From positions 80,326-144,325 of the forward strand of contig CAXIPT010000046.1 in assembly GCA_964030475.1 (NCBI GenBank): DNA of 64,000 bases, read 5' to 3'. Position numbers and translations under genes: made by a program. Numbering within the stretch: position 1 is the stretch's first letter; each line of letters starts with the position of its first letter. Below are positions 47,886-59,519 of the stretch, piece after piece. Origin of the DNA: Tethya wilhelma. Lineage: Eukaryota; Porifera; Demospongiae; Tethyida; Tethyidae. The notes below the pieces were generated by a model. It saw nothing but the letters and a program-made list of their open reading frames with translations. It did not search any database and was not told the DNA's origin.

Positions 47886-48021
47886 CGCTCCAGCACAAGC
47901 CTTGACGACCACGAGGCATAATCACGTGTCTGGAATGCAATCAGACCCGGTACCTGCCCCTTTAAGGGTACCTTATTAACGACCTTAACGATAAAAGGTC
48001 AACCGTGTCCTACCTCCTCTG
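47600..48021 (-). repeat. Terminal inverted repeat with exon 1 of gene B
   Basis: Inverse of 40615-41036 with a few substitutions, including Cys to Tyr in the KRCRGSPTG motif and ggggcggg to ggggcagg in the GC box-like site. The first donor differs (gtaagtgc versus gtgagtaa), and the introns are unrelated in length. Confidence 0.85.
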
Positions 48022-48030
48022 CATCCTAAT
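48022..48030. repeat. Right 9-bp target-site duplication
   Basis: catcctaat, identical to 38153-38161, immediately outside the right terminal repeat. Confidence 0.75.
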
Positions 48031-48772
48031 AACATTTAACACAATCTATCCTATTGTGTTGTTAATATATTATATATTTTTACAATGTTGCATGTCTGAG
48101 AGGTCTGGAGAGTGGCCAAGATCTGGGTCACACAGATCAAGACAGACTGTATTGTGCGGTCACTCTCCAAGGGCAAGCATTTACAGAAGCGCAACTTCAC
48201 TACCCAGAACCTGGGTGTCTCCAATGAGCTACTCAGGGGCATCAAGGACTGGATTTAGGGCAAAATAAAATATAATTATACCTTCCCATAAAGATATGAT
48301 CTCCCATTTCTAATTTAAAACACTGACATAATTTTGCAACCACAAAAATGAATATTTACTGTTTTAATAAAGTTTGAAGTAACCCTTCATTGTACGAATA
48401 ATTAATTATGTGCCATATAAGAACTGTTGCCATGGCAATGAAAAAAATTTAGTCGTAATGACAAAATCATGAACTTAGTTTTCCATTCCTCAAATGTCAT
48501 TGCCATAGAAAGTTATTGCTGTTTTATTTTTAAAGGTGTGCTTTATATAGAAAATGAATTATAGCTCTCAATGAAAACAACATCCTTAAAAACTTGAGTT
48601 ATTGGAAATAAAGTTCATGATGTTGCAATTATGACAATTAATTTTGTTTCCATAGCAACATCCTTTATATGGTGCAAAATTAATTCAATAGTTATATTAA
48701 TATCAATTAGGTCACACGACCACAAAAAGTTAACAATTAAGAAACCAAGAGAGACACAATACTTCATGGGAG

Positions 48773-49080
48773 ACAATTCACGAGAGACAAACAGTCAATA
48801 CACTGAACATCGTTAACATAATTATTATATTGGTTATTTGTGCATGCCAGTTTAGTATAGTTAAGTGGGTCAGTTATCTTGAAGCACTTTCTTGGACAAG
48901 CTGAAGCATTTCCACTATGATCAAACCTTTTGGTTGTCCATTTCAAAAACTTCCTAAGGATTTTCACAGTATTTTCAATAAAGTAGTAAAGCTCAAAGTA
49001 AGTAATAATTTGTGATAGGCCTCTTCTCTCCCACTCCCAAGGCAGGAACAGTTCATTCTGGGTCAACTTCACAATCACTG
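48773..49080 (-). repeat. Repeat copy, inverted relative to 51955-52200
   Basis: On the minus strand, 'gaagttgacccagaatgaac', 'cttgggagtgggagagaaga' and 'aggaagtttttgaaatgg' match 51995-52100 on the plus strand. The two copies face each other across about 3 kb and could be the ends of a decayed foldback element. Confidence 0.6.
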
Positions 49081-49236
49081 TTAGACATTCATTTTGTTAA
49101 TATTGGTCAGTGTCTCTCTTGAATTCTAAATTATCTCTCTATTTGATCTATCCATCTAATGATTGATTGTATCTAACTTAAACAACTAATAAGAATTGAT
49201 AACTATCTTGTTACTATTGAATAAGCCACATAATAG

Positions 49237-49375
49237 TTAACCAGAAAGACTATTGTACTAAACTGAAAGAAGTTACAAAGATGATTTTAAAAGTGAGCTC
49301 TCCACACAGCTGTAGATCTTTGGCACAAAGTTCAATGATGGTGGTTGACCACTGTTAGTCTAAGCATCTTCTTGT
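49237..49375 (+). pseudogene. hAT-like fragment, copy 1
   Basis: Similar at nucleotide level to 62330-62490 ('agtgagctctccacacagct', 'agatctttggcacaaa', 'aatgatggtggttg'). That copy reads as a hAT C-terminal segment; here frames are more decayed. Confidence 0.4.
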
Positions 49376-51954
49376 TCTTGTTTTTCTTCTTCTTCTATGC
49401 ATTTCTCAGACACTGCTCACTTTCAGAAGCTGATTCTTGAACAAATAAATTTGTTATCTTTAATTTGTCTTCAGTGGCTTTTGGCATCGGTTTTTCATGT
49501 CTCTCGTCCAGTCATTAGATACAAGACAAAAAGCGCCTTCTCCATATGGCCGCCATTAATATCTAAACTCATACATTATTCATGAATACTTAGATTTCAA
49601 CTTGACAACCCTTTCCACACAGGCAAGTGTGCATTATTTGGAATTCACACCTTAAAGCTTGAACTCTTTGCTAAGTGCTACCTTTCTTCAATAACTATCT
49701 TGCTACTATTGAATAGGCCACTTAGCACTGAAGGCAACAAAGTTTTGTGATCGATCCACTCATGCCAGGTCCTGCAAATTCAGTAAGCTAGCAGGACACA
49801 TTGACACAGATCGATGCATGTGGCACAATAAAAAAATTAGAGCAAACAAGAATAAAAAACTTAAAAAATGTAATTAGACACACAAATGGCCAAATGATAA
49901 AAAAGAAAGCAAGCCTTTTTGTGCCAAGCACTCAGTTTTTGTAGAGTTATTCGAGAGACAAACAATCAATACACTGAACATCGGGTAGATGAACATCGTT
50001 AAGTATACTTGACATAATTATTTTATTGGTTATTTGTGCATGCCAGTTTAGTATAGCTAAGTGGGTCAGTTATCTTGAAGCACTTTCTTGGGCATGGCTG
50101 TTAAAATGTGTATAGAATTCTTCCTTGACACAGTAAATAGACTTAGACTATTACATGCAGTCTATAGAAGGACACACTTTAACAGCGATTCCACTTGTTT
50201 GCTTCTTGGTTTGGTACTTTAGCGATATGGTTTTAGGCCATGTGTTTTTAGGCTTATTCATGAGAAGCCTTTTTGTGCCAATCACTCAGTTTTTGCAGAG
50301 TTATTTGTGTGAATATTGGTATTGAGCTAATGGGGCATCCATGCCTTTCGTTTGTGCCCAGTACTACTGTACTGGGAATACCTTATCATAAAAACATGAT
50401 TTCACATTTATACATTTCGTCCTAGTTTAGCACTTTGATAAAATTTTGCAAATGAATATACATTGTTTTAACAAAGTTTGAAGTCAACACCTCATCTTAC
50501 GAATAATTAAGAATGGGCCGTATAAGAACTGTTGCCATGGAATTGTTGTAATTATAAAATCCTGAACTGTTTCCCATTCCTTAAGTTATTAAAATGTCAT
50601 TTCCATAGAGTTAATGCTGTTTTTTGTCATTTTTAAAGGTGTGCTTTATATAGAAAATGAATTATAGCTCTCTGAAAACGACATATATAAAAAACTTGAG
50701 TTATGGGAAATATGATGCTGCAATGGCAACAAAATTGATTTTGCTGCCATGGCAACAGCCCTTATATGGTTGATAATTAATTTGATAATTGTTTTAATGT
50801 TAATTATAGGTCACATGACCAAAAAAAATTGTAAATGTTATGAATGACCATTTGCATTTTGTTAATAATTTAGCCTCGGCGCGTGCAGAGGATTACGGTA
50901 GTTGTTCTGTTTGTCTGTCCCATTAAAATCTCAAGAAAGACAGCTCTAGCGACAAAATTGTTACGTTCATAACTCTGATATTTTTGCTGTAGTTTCTGAG
51001 ATTTGAGGCTTTTGTGCTTTTTTGAGTGTTTAGCATTAAGCTACTAATTTGGTGTGCGTTATCCAGAATTTGTGTTAAATATTGAGAAGCACACTCTGAG
51101 GAACCAGCTGTCTAAATGGCTGCTGTTGCTGAACAATAGGTAGACAGATAGGAGTTGGCCTGCTTTCTATGTAAGCATATGGGGCAATCCAAGATTTTTA
51201 CATTGTGGCCAACTTGATATAGCTAATGAGCTAAATACTTGAAATCAGTGCATCCGTGACCAGGCTTACTCACTGGTAGGTCCAGCAGCTAGACTTCAAT
51301 TGCTATCTGACAGTAGTTGAGTATTTCAATACATGAATAATTGTAGCAAAGCTAATCTGGTTCATAGTCTGTGACATGTGCACACTTAAAGTTAGTGTGG
51401 GTCTAGTAAATGCATGCTGATTTCACTTGAATGATCCCATTTTCTACTACTATTTCTTCCATTGCTTCATTTTGGGACCAATTGTGCATATATAAGTATT
51501 TTTTGGGAGTTTGCCATGTATTTAGAGTCCCAACGAGCTACATGTACGGTCAACAACCTCGTGGAAGTTACCCATGTTACATGAGCTAATCCTCTCATCC
51601 ATGCCCTCTAAAGGCAAGATCACACTATAGCAAATGTTTTAGTCACATCCACTAGATACTGATTGTTCAAGTTTCCCATAGATGCCTGGTCAGTTCTTGC
51701 CACTTAGGTAGAGAGTCATGCACTGCTGTTTGTAGAAGCTGAAAAGGACTTTCAAATCGGGTTCTTACAAAAAATGTCTCACAAGAGAATACATGCTGCT
51801 AAGCTCCTACACTATTGTGGGTTTGGAGAAAAAAGGCTAATATCCATATTGCTCAACCTGGCACTGCATGTGCATTATTTAGAATCAAAGCAGAGCTCCA
51901 ATTAGGGGTGCATCAAATAGAGATTTAGTGAACAATAATTTAAAAACCAATAGA

Positions 51955-52200
51955 GACACTGACTGTAACAAAGTGTATGTCAAACAGTGACTGTGAAGTT
52001 GACCCGGAAGGAATTCCTGCCTTGGGAGTGGGAGAGAAGAGGCCTATCGAAAGTATTGTAAAAATCCTCGAGGAAGTTTTTGAAATGGGGATTATAAAGG
52101 GGACAGCCAAAAGGTTTGGAGATGCTCTAGCTTGCCCAAGAAAGTGCATCGATATAACTGGAAAACGTAACCCACTTAATTAGCATGCACAAATATTATA
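51955..52200 (+). repeat. Repeat copy, inverted relative to 48773-49080
   Basis: Carries a 68-codon frame from ATG 51977 (MSNSDCEVDPEGIPALGVGE...KRFGDALACPRKCIDITGK), whose KRF and CPRKC parts also appear in the other copy. It may be a short coding remnant of an unknown element. Confidence 0.55.
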
Positions 52201-52203
52201 ATT

Positions 52204-52396
52204 ATGTCAATGCCCGTACAAAACAGTACACGGGCGATTCGCGCGAAATCGCGTTGTAACCGGCGATCATCACGAGATCTCGCGAGAATTAAAATTTCTC
52301 ACCAAATTTTGCAATCACGTGTAATTTTTATCGCGGGCGCGAGACTGCGATCGCTACGCGGTATGATCTACGCGATGTGTAACGCGCGGGAAATTT
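52204..52396. other. CpG-rich island-like block
   Basis: About 190 bp dense in CG and CGCG words (gattcgcgcgaaatcgcg, cgagatctcgcgag, tcgcgggcgcgagactgcg), in sharp contrast to the AT-rich flanks. It sits just beyond the 3' end of the minus-strand EnSpm-like transposase. Subterminal CpG-rich repeats are typical at the ends of such elements, so this may be its right end (inference). Confidence 0.45.
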
Positions 52397-52575
52397 AACT
52401 TGAAATTTTATTTTATGTGAGAAACGGTATTACTTGACAAGGGTACATTCCAATATAATAGATACTACTGCTATGACTACCTATTTGTACAGAAACACAC
52501 TTAAAGTTGATGCATGAAACGTTGATCAGTACTGGTATCTTTTACCAGATCACATGTTTTTGAACGGTGTAACTT

Positions 52576-55500
52576 CTAACATCTCAATAACAGCAAATGC
52601 TTGGACAACACCTTCAAACCGGTCTTCCACAAAGTATAAAATTTTCCCGTATGTTCATTTCCCTCATCGTTGAACTGTACAGTAAAGGAGTTTGTCACAA
52701 CAGCTCTCCTGTATTGCTGGCAATAATAAATACTCTCATTCAAGTTGACTCTCCAAAACTTGTAAAACATGTGCTGGTCTGCATTTTCAATGTTTTCTGA
52801 GAGCACCAAGTCAGAGTCAATCCTCCTACAGTTACCTACCCTCCAAGTAGTCTCACTGTACTTGTAGGTTTTCTTGCCTACCCTGATAATACAAAGAACG
52901 TATGTAGGTGTTTTTTTGCAATGTAATCTCATGATCAACAGACTATGATAACATGCAATGATTGTACATGCATGAATGAGCTAAATGTACTTGAAGTATA
53001 CATGGGAATGTTCGTGTATTCACAATAATAGTGTATGTATATATGTACGGGTATATGTGTCTGTGTGTGAGTGCAGGAGTGGGGAAAGGGGGAAAGGGAT
53101 ATATCATTCATACTCAATAATTTTACATACACTTGCCTTTTTTCTCCAAATAGCCTGCAGAAAACTTGGTGCCCACACATTGACATACGACCACTTGAGG
53201 CAATATGAGCTAAGTTTTGTATCAATGAGAAGTTGAAAATCATCTGTGGATACATTACAAGATCATACATAAAAACAGTTATTAGGATTTGTGTATTGAG
53301 AAACAATACAATTGAATAGTATCAAAAATTTCTCACAGTATTTACATACTTGCTCGGACATGTCACGGGTTCCATGAAAAAGTTTTTTCACTTGTCCGTT
53401 CACTCTCAAAACCAAAGCATGAAAATGACCAAAGGGGTCCCCAGTTTTTGACATGGGATGTGATATGCAGTAGTTGGTGCATATTCATAGTCATAAACTT
53501 CACACCTATTCACATGTAAATTTTAAGGATTGATGGTGCACAATTCACATATAGATGGTAAACATACCATACAAACTTTCAGAAAGTCGACAGAATTCTC
53601 TTAGTAGTACAGTTGCCCGAACCAGATCAGCTGGGGTAATACACTCCTTAAGAAGAATACTAATCCCACACACAAAACAGCAGTAATGAGTGTAGTAAGT
53701 GGATGGCAGCAATCCATCGAGAATGGGCAAAGAGTATAACAGTAACCAGTTTTGCCATTCAGTACCTTAAGATATAACTTTACAACTGAGTGTGTGTGTG
53801 AGTGTGCGTGAGTATGGATAGGTGCATACCTTTCCAGTGTTTACGATCATTCAGGCTTCTAGGCGGTCTTTTCATGACATCAGGAACTCTGATCCGAGCC
53901 AAACGTTCATTTATGATAGCATCCTACACAAAAACGGTACGCTTGAAGTGTGCACTTTATATGGATAGAGTGAAATACCTTTGTTCCAATATAGTAAGCT
54001 TTCGAATTGTTAGTTGATGATAGCCATACTTTCAAAAGATTCTTTGTTACACCGAGAACAACGCAGTGTAGGTAATCTGTAATCACTCCTTCCACAACAG
54101 GAAATGAATGGTGAGATGCTAACACAGGTGCACCTTTGTAACCCTTAACCTGCATTACGCACAAAGAGTACACAGTATCTATGCATACATGACACAAAGA
54201 TGACCTCAAATTTAGAAAGTACTTACAGACTCCACACCCGATGTAAAAGTCAGCCTAACAGCTTCAAAAACGGACTCTTTTGTTCTTGAAACAGGAGCAG
54301 CTGTGAAAGGCCAGACCCTTTGGAGTAGATGGCCACTTTGAACATTGTCACCCTCATCTTCACATGTACAACAGCTGTATGCTCCCTTGAATTGCTTCAT
54401 ATTCGTAACAGCAGCCTTGGCCGGCAAATCCAAAGAACAATGGAGTAAAATACATTTACAATTCAGTACAGAGTTATCTGCTGTGTGGACCTCAATACCT
54501 GCATGGATGTAACCATGTATGCCTATGATAAGTGACACAAAAATACTACTGTGTGCCTTACCATTACTGTAAAGATCATTTATCTGCTTCATAAGAGGCT
54601 CAAGGTAAGTCAATATTGTGGGCTTGTCCCTTCCATACTAAAGGCCACCAAGGATCATGTATTTCTTGGAAAATCTACATGATAGAATATACTAGTAGAA
54701 TTATAGTTATGAATGATCAGACTTAAGTACCTCATTTGTGGAGGTAGCTCATTGATGGCAAAATACACCGGCCAAATCTCAGTCGACGAGGATCTAAAGA
54801 GTGCAACGCCATCAGTATTAAGTAAAAGCGACACATTTGCTGGGTAAGTATCCTTGCACAAAAAACCAGAAGGACTTGTGGCATGCTTTCGATACTCTAC
54901 ACCGTCATACACATCCTTAATGTTAGATGTGGTTGAAGAGGGACGATGTTGTAATGCCTTCCAAAAAGTTTTATTTATACATGTGACAATACATAAATTT
55001 GTAAACAACATGCATGACGTGTCACACCAGTTACACCTACTGTGACCTACCTTTAAACTTCTCTTGCAACTGCACACCAAGACTTGCCACAATGACTTTG
55101 GCACTCCCACACAGAGTACATTTCTTGTCAACAATCATAGATTCAGAAGCATGGCAATATGCATGTCCAGTACTGTTGAACTCCGGGAACAGTTTCAGAC
55201 ACATCTTCTTGATTATGTACATGCTTTTAGGACAGCGGTGCCCATTTGGCAACAATGCACAGATTAATTTCAAAAGACCATCCAAGGCAACACCGGACAG
55301 CTGATACCTGAGGATAAATTCAGTACACAGTGACATATAAATAAATTACTCTACATTGACACAAAACTCACCTTAAAAGAAAATTGTAACAAAAGTATGA
55401 CAGTATCAAACATAGACACTTCTGCTCCTGCATACAAAGGGTAGCTCAAGTCTTCCTGAGCTTGCTGATTACGAGTTGCACCTGATGAACTAGTAGGAGG

Positions 55501-55698
55501 ACCACCGTCTTTGCCACTGACACCTTCCAAGTCGCTCGAGTACCACCACGAGCTCAAGTCAGTATCACTGTCACTATCTAATTCGGAGTCCATATCTGAT
55601 GTACTAATATCGATATCAGTAGCAGCCATCGTCTCATTCTCGGCCTCTAAGTCTTCGCCGTCAGAGCTAGAGAAGCTTAGGTCAAAGTCACTCTCCAT
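52576..55698 (-). pseudogene. EnSpm/CACTA-like (Tnp2-type) transposase gene with a premature stop
   Basis: Minus strand. ATG 55698 opens an acidic Ser-rich exon (55698-55372; MESDFDLSFSSSDGEDLEAE). It continues with LSGVALDGLLKLICALLPNG (55300-55051) and CTLCGSAK. Next are FWKALQHRP...YDGVEYRK...LLLNTDGVALFRSSSTEIWP, with VYFAINELPPQ to 54731, then TYLEPLMKQINDLYSNG. The block 54503-54232 contains LHCSLDLPAKAAVTNMKQFK and YSCCTCEDEG, followed by HSFPVVEGVITDYLHCVVLG, VTKNLLKVW, and VPDVMKRPPRSLNDRKHWKG with EWQNWLLLYSLPILDGLLPS. The C-terminal block ends at stop 52576 (RRAVVTNSFTVQFNDEGNEH). This order is that of EnSpm/CACTA-type transposases of animals (memory). TAG at 54638-54640, where Trp is expected in GGLWYG, and an unresolved junction near 55000 suggest a dead or degrading copy. 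Terminal repeats were not identified. Confidence 0.7.
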
Positions 55699-55879
55699 AC
55701 CAGTTTGGTGTGCGTTGTCTAGCTAACAGTCAATGCTAGCTAGCTATATTTAGATAATCATTATGATGTCATCCAAGTTCACGTGATATATCCCCAGGCC
55801 ACATGTACGTGCCATCTCTTTGAGTTTCATCCCTTCTGACTTCACTCTCTGGCTTTTAGTCGGAAACTAACGATCGCGG

Positions 55880-56401
55880 ACTTGTACGACGGCAGAAGAA
55901 AAGGAAGCCTTGGTCGCAACTCCAAGCAGCTCAAGACCTAAAAGAAAGGCTGCTGGTCGAGACAACAACGCTGTTCGAGGCTCGCTAGTAAGTAAATAAC
56001 TTAGTAATTAGTAGTAAACCTCAAAAGTTGGTAGCGCTGGGCCATATTGATATATCCACGTAGCTTTTAAAAAAGGGTAAGCGTGAGGCTTTCCAGCTGT
56101 AGCTGTAGCTGGATGCCTGCAGCTGTGGTTAATTAATTAACATTGTTGGAAGTTGTACAAGTGTTAATTTCATATCACAACCATCTGTTGTACCTATGCA
56201 GTGGAGAATACACCCGTTAAAGTTAAATTTGTTGGTGAAAGAACAACATACACTATTGATTGGACAGAATCGTTAGCAACAGACGAAACTCCATTTGAAT
56301 GTATGTCTGCTGAGTTTTTGGCACCATATACTGATCCAGATAGTTCTGCCATCAGCTATGCACCTGCTAAGCTAGGTACAATAGTTGAATGTGTTTATTA
56401 A
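55880..56401 (+). pseudogene. Possible 5' exons of the BEN-like gene
   Basis: Two exon-like stretches. 55880-55989 encodes a basic, low-complexity segment (VATPSSSRPKRKAAGRDNN) ending at cta|gtaagt. 56204-56401, after acceptor 'cctatgcag', encodes VENTPVKVKFVGERTTYTID, PFECMSAEFLAPYTDPDSS and ends TAA 56399, with an internal donor option ctag|gtacaa at 56375. Phases between the two do not match in the obvious frame, so the model is tentative. They lie upstream and in the same orientation as the Gln/Pro repeat and BEN-like exons. Confidence 0.35.
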
Positions 56402-56639
56402 AGTTAATAAACTTGTATGCATCCGACACCTTGTAGCAAATCAGCCCAAAAAAAGACAAATCATCTGCTTCAATTCAAGTAATACTAAAACAAAATGTAA
56501 AAAGGTTAGTTCCACCCTGTGAAATAAATAAACATTCGCTTATAATTTATGTATACTTTTGTATCTGTAATAGTTGCAGCATGATGCTTGTGTTGTTCTT
56601 AGCAAGGAGCTGCTTGACAGCTTGGGAGTTCCAAGTATG

Positions 56640-57035
56640 ACTCCTTAACAGTCTCCACTGGCTCCCCCTCAGCAGTCTGGCCCTCAGCAGTCTCCACTGG
56701 CTTGTACTCAGCAGTCTGGCCCTCAGCAGCCTCTTCTCAGCAGTCTTCACTGGTTCCCCCTCAGCAGTCTCCAGTGGCTCCCCCTCAGCAGTCTCCACTC
56801 AGCAGTTTTCACTGGTTCCCCCTCAGCAGTCTCCGCTGTCTCCCCCTCAGCAGTCTCCACTGGCTCCCCCTCAGCCATCTCCAACACAACAGTTTTCACT
56901 GGCTCCCCCTCAGCAGTCTTCTCTTTTTCCCTCTCAGCAGTCTTCACTGGTTCCCTCTCAGCAGTCTCCACTGATTCCCCCTCAGCAGTCTTCACTGGCT
57001 CCAACTCAGCAGTCTCCACTGGGATCTCAGCAGTT
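56640..57035. repeat. Coding-type minisatellite, 24-27-bp unit
   Basis: About fourteen variants of 'cagcagtctccactggctcc' are in tandem. In one frame they encode QQSPLAPP-type repeats continuing from KELLDSLGVPSMTP. An early TAA and several indels switch frames, so the array no longer codes continuously. Absent before BEN copy 2. Confidence 0.85.
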
Positions 57036-57050
57036 ACACAGTATACAAGT

Positions 57051-57051
<1 letters not shown>

Positions 57052-57110
<59 letters not shown>
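57052..57110. repeat. (CA)n microsatellite
   Basis: CA run between the minisatellite and the first conserved exon of BEN-like copy 1. Confidence 0.9.
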
Positions 57111-57111
<1 letters not shown>

Positions 57112-57168
57112 TGCACCAGCATACTTACATATACTCAGGCACACACACACATCCATGCAAACACTCAG

Positions 57169-58329
57169 CTCAGTCTTGATGGAGATTCTTGGATGGAAAC
57201 ATCTCCAGCAAGTGGTTTTGTTGATGAACCATCATCGTCAGCCATTGAAAGTGCTTATTATCCATTTGAGCGCTACAGAAGTTCCTTCTCTGAACCTGGA
57301 CTCAGACAGTCTTTGTATGGTAACCTCAGCAGGCCTTCAGCGGTAAGTGTATATGTAATGAGGTGCAAATGTCTCTCATGTATTTATAGATTTTTTTCTC
57401 ATCTTCATGTACGTATGACTCAAAGCCAAGCTTGTGTAATGATGGTGTTTGAGAATCTATTGAATCTAAATCCTCAATCTCTCTTTCTGACATTCAGGTA
57501 AGCTTTAGTTTTGTCAGTCTTGTAACATGTTTACTTATTTTGGGCAAATTTTATACAGTCAAATAGTTTTTTGTTGCCACATCAATTGAATCTAGTAAGT
57601 TGTTAGTACAGTTATATTTTATGATCATTATGTACTCTAAGTGACCTGACCTTATCAAAGATTGAAACACAATTGAACCGGCTAGAGGATAAGTTTGACA
57701 GCATTTTGCGGAAGAAGTCCAAGAAAAACAAAGAATGTGATGATGCCAGCACTCGATCGCGAAGTCCATTTAGTCCTTTCTTGCCTCTCTCCCCGCCTAT
57801 TGTATCAAAACCAAGTACAGGTGTGTCTAGTTTTCCTCAAAAATATATTCTCTCTCATTCTCTCTTTCTCATTCTCTCTCTCTAGGCTCTGCCACAGGCA
57901 CTCTTCTTGGCAACCTCGACAAGAAGACAATAACAGTACCTGTAGAAAGAATTACAACAGATGAATTGAAAAGAATAGATAAAATTACAGACGGGCCAGC
58001 TCTTTCTAGAGCACTCCTTTCCACCATTTTCCAAAAAGAAGTGGAAGAAAGGCCTGAACTTGTTAACTGCACGCCCACACCAGATGGCAAAGAATTACTT
58101 AATCAAGACTGGTTAGAGGGAATCAGGCGTAAGCCAATTATATTTAGCACTGACACACTGTATTTAAGATGGTTCTTTCTTTTATGCAGTACACACCTAC
58201 TTTATCAAGCCAGACACTTCCGATAGTTGGCAAGAATTACTTGTTAAACTTAATGGCTGTGTCCGTTACTATAGGAGAAAAAAACGAAAGAGAGAAAAAA
58301 CAAAATTAAATAAATTGTACACTCATTAG
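57169..58329 (+). pseudogene. BEN-like domain gene, copy 1
   Basis: Exons, by comparison with copy 2: 57169-57342 (LSLDGDSWMETSPASGFVDE, RQSLYGNLSRPSA|gtaagt); about 57388-57498 (CTYDSKPSLCNDGV then TGA); about 57651-57823 (TLSKIETQLNRLEDKFDSIL, a coiled-coil start, then RSPFSPFLPLSPP); 57886-58128; 58190-58329 (stop TAG). The last two exons join in phase: ITDGPALSRALLSTIFQKEV, NCTPTPDGKELLNQDWLEGI, HTYFIKPDTSDSWQELLVKL, then a basic tail. The helical ALSRALL..IF..E and LN-D-LEGI pattern fits a BEN domain, a DNA- or protein-binding module of chromatin factors. Lesions: TGA where copy 2 has TCA, and loss of the 'tttttag' acceptor before the coiled-coil exon. Confidence 0.55.
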
Positions 58330-58574
58330 TAAACATAAAATTAATTATGAAATTATTGTGCTCTATGATAGTTATATATAGTAACACTAACGGTGAGTGA
58401 ATTGGACTACTAAATTTCAGAAATATTCCATTTTGTGGCTGTCCTCAGTAATGACTCTAGTAACTCTAGCCGTGCGAGAGAGACTGACTGCGAGATTCCC
58501 AACCTGCGATAGGCGGTACAAGGCGGTGCCTTGATTCCCAGTAGGCTCGTGAACCTCACGCGAGATTTGGGAAG

Positions 58575-58800
58575 AAAATGTCACGATCCAACCTCGAGAT
58601 TTCCGTGGTGAGTTTTGCTCGGGATGCCGACAATTGTATGGGCCAAATAAAACTAATCTGTTTTGGCCTATTTCATATGGCGCACGATAATGATGAGATA
58701 ACCTTATCCTTATCCTTTATGAGAGTTGGGCACACTCGGTGCATGGTGGATGCATGTTTTGGGCTTCCTATAGGTCCTCAGAATGTGATATCATGGATCA
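58575..58800 (+). pseudogene. DUF7869-like fragment, copy 2
   Basis: Open frame with ADNCMGQIKLICFGLFHMAH, DEITLSLSFMRVGHTRCMVD and ACFGLP. Nucleotides from 'gccgacaattgtat' to 'gggcttcctata' are nearly identical to 13754-13900. The large duplicated segment starts right after it at 58772, so the fragment ends at that junction. Confidence 0.5.
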
Positions 58801-59221
58801 CTTAAAGACAACACTAGAACTTTCAGCTAAATGTAATTCTGCAGTTTCTGCTTTCTTCTTCTATACCATACCAAGATATCAAGATTTTAAATCTGCTTGA
58901 AAACTTGGTATTATTTTGACAAAAATAAAGAGAATAGGCCTATTTCTAAATAATGCACACGTAATTATATGTGCATATTGATTATAATGATCAATGAATA
59001 CCCTAGTTTTGAGGCAAATCTAATATTTTGTGGCTAAGCCCTACCCTCTAATGCAAATTTAAAACAAATTGGTTTGTGTGTAAACGCTCTTGATGCGGCT
59101 TTTAAGCACATTGCACAATCCCCATTTGACAAGTGGATTGATTGAGCACATTGTGTGTAGACACCTGTAACCACATTAAAGCACATTAAAGCAGCTGGCT
59201 TGTCAATAGCAAGAAAAACCG

Positions 59222-59519
59222 ATGGAAGAAGTGGAAAAATTAATGCATGGAATGATGAAGAAGCAAACTTACTATTTAATTAGTATTTGGGGGACACTAC
59301 AACAACTGTTTAAAAAAAATATAGCCAGAGAGATGAAGAAAAGGCATGAAATGAGTTTTAGATATAAAATTAAAAACATAAAACAAAAGTACACGAAAGT
59401 GAAAGATGAAAACTACCAGACAGCACAGGGGAGAGCTCCTATTCTAAAATAGATCAGATTTTGGGTCATCAACCAGCACCATCTCTCATGGAAGACAACG
59501 AAAGTGAAAAAGTTGATGC
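59222..59519 (+). pseudogene. Myb/SANT-like remnant, copy 2
   Basis: A longer intact stretch than in copy 1: MEEVEKLMHGMMKKQTYYLI, SIWGTLQQLFKKNIAREMKK, KNIKQKYTKVKDENYQTAQG, then a frame change into DQILGHQPAPSLMEDNES. The donor present in copy 1 (atg|gtatgt) is lost here. Not functional as it stands. Confidence 0.6.

Larger units (their letters stand above)
38162..48021. mobile_element. Large two-gene DNA transposon with exon-bearing terminal inverted repeats
   Basis: Outer ends are CAGAGGAGGTAGGACACGG (38162) and its inverse (48021), flanked by perfect 9-bp duplications catcctaat. The same end sequence recurs in direct orientation at 40615. 40615-41036 is almost identical to the inverse of 47600-48021, so the repeats are about 420 bp, plus about 100 bp of exon 2. 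Each contains the upstream region (GC box-like ggggcggg, E-box cacgtg) and first exon of a gene. Gene A (40751-43040, plus) and gene B (47885-43425, minus) converge and end 385 bp apart. The 38462-40614 stretch after the ambiguous base at 38461 is an unrelated transposase fragment. It is either an insertion with duplication or an assembly join, and the original element would then be about 7.4 kb. Long repeats, a 9-bp duplication and convergent genes recall Mutator-type elements, but no Mutator transposase motif was seen. Confidence 0.75.
48031..52203. other. Gene-free repeat-rich stretch
   Basis: No gene supported. Diverged copies of several repeats occur. 48390-48735 is similar to 50490-50850 (taagaactgttgccatgg, gtgctttatatagaaaatga). 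48776-48897 is similar to 49948-50092 (cagtttagtata, tatcttgaagcactttcttg). 48840-49080 is similar in inverted orientation to 51960-52200. 49400-49680 is related to 22660-22800 in the insertion of the large duplication. Part of 49237-49375 is a hAT-like scrap. Confidence 0.6.

Noticed and set aside
38162..48021. CRISPR, prophage or bacterial-type system
   Set aside because: No direct-repeat-spacer array, no Shine-Dalgarno-linked operons; introns and animal transposons show a eukaryotic nuclear sequence.
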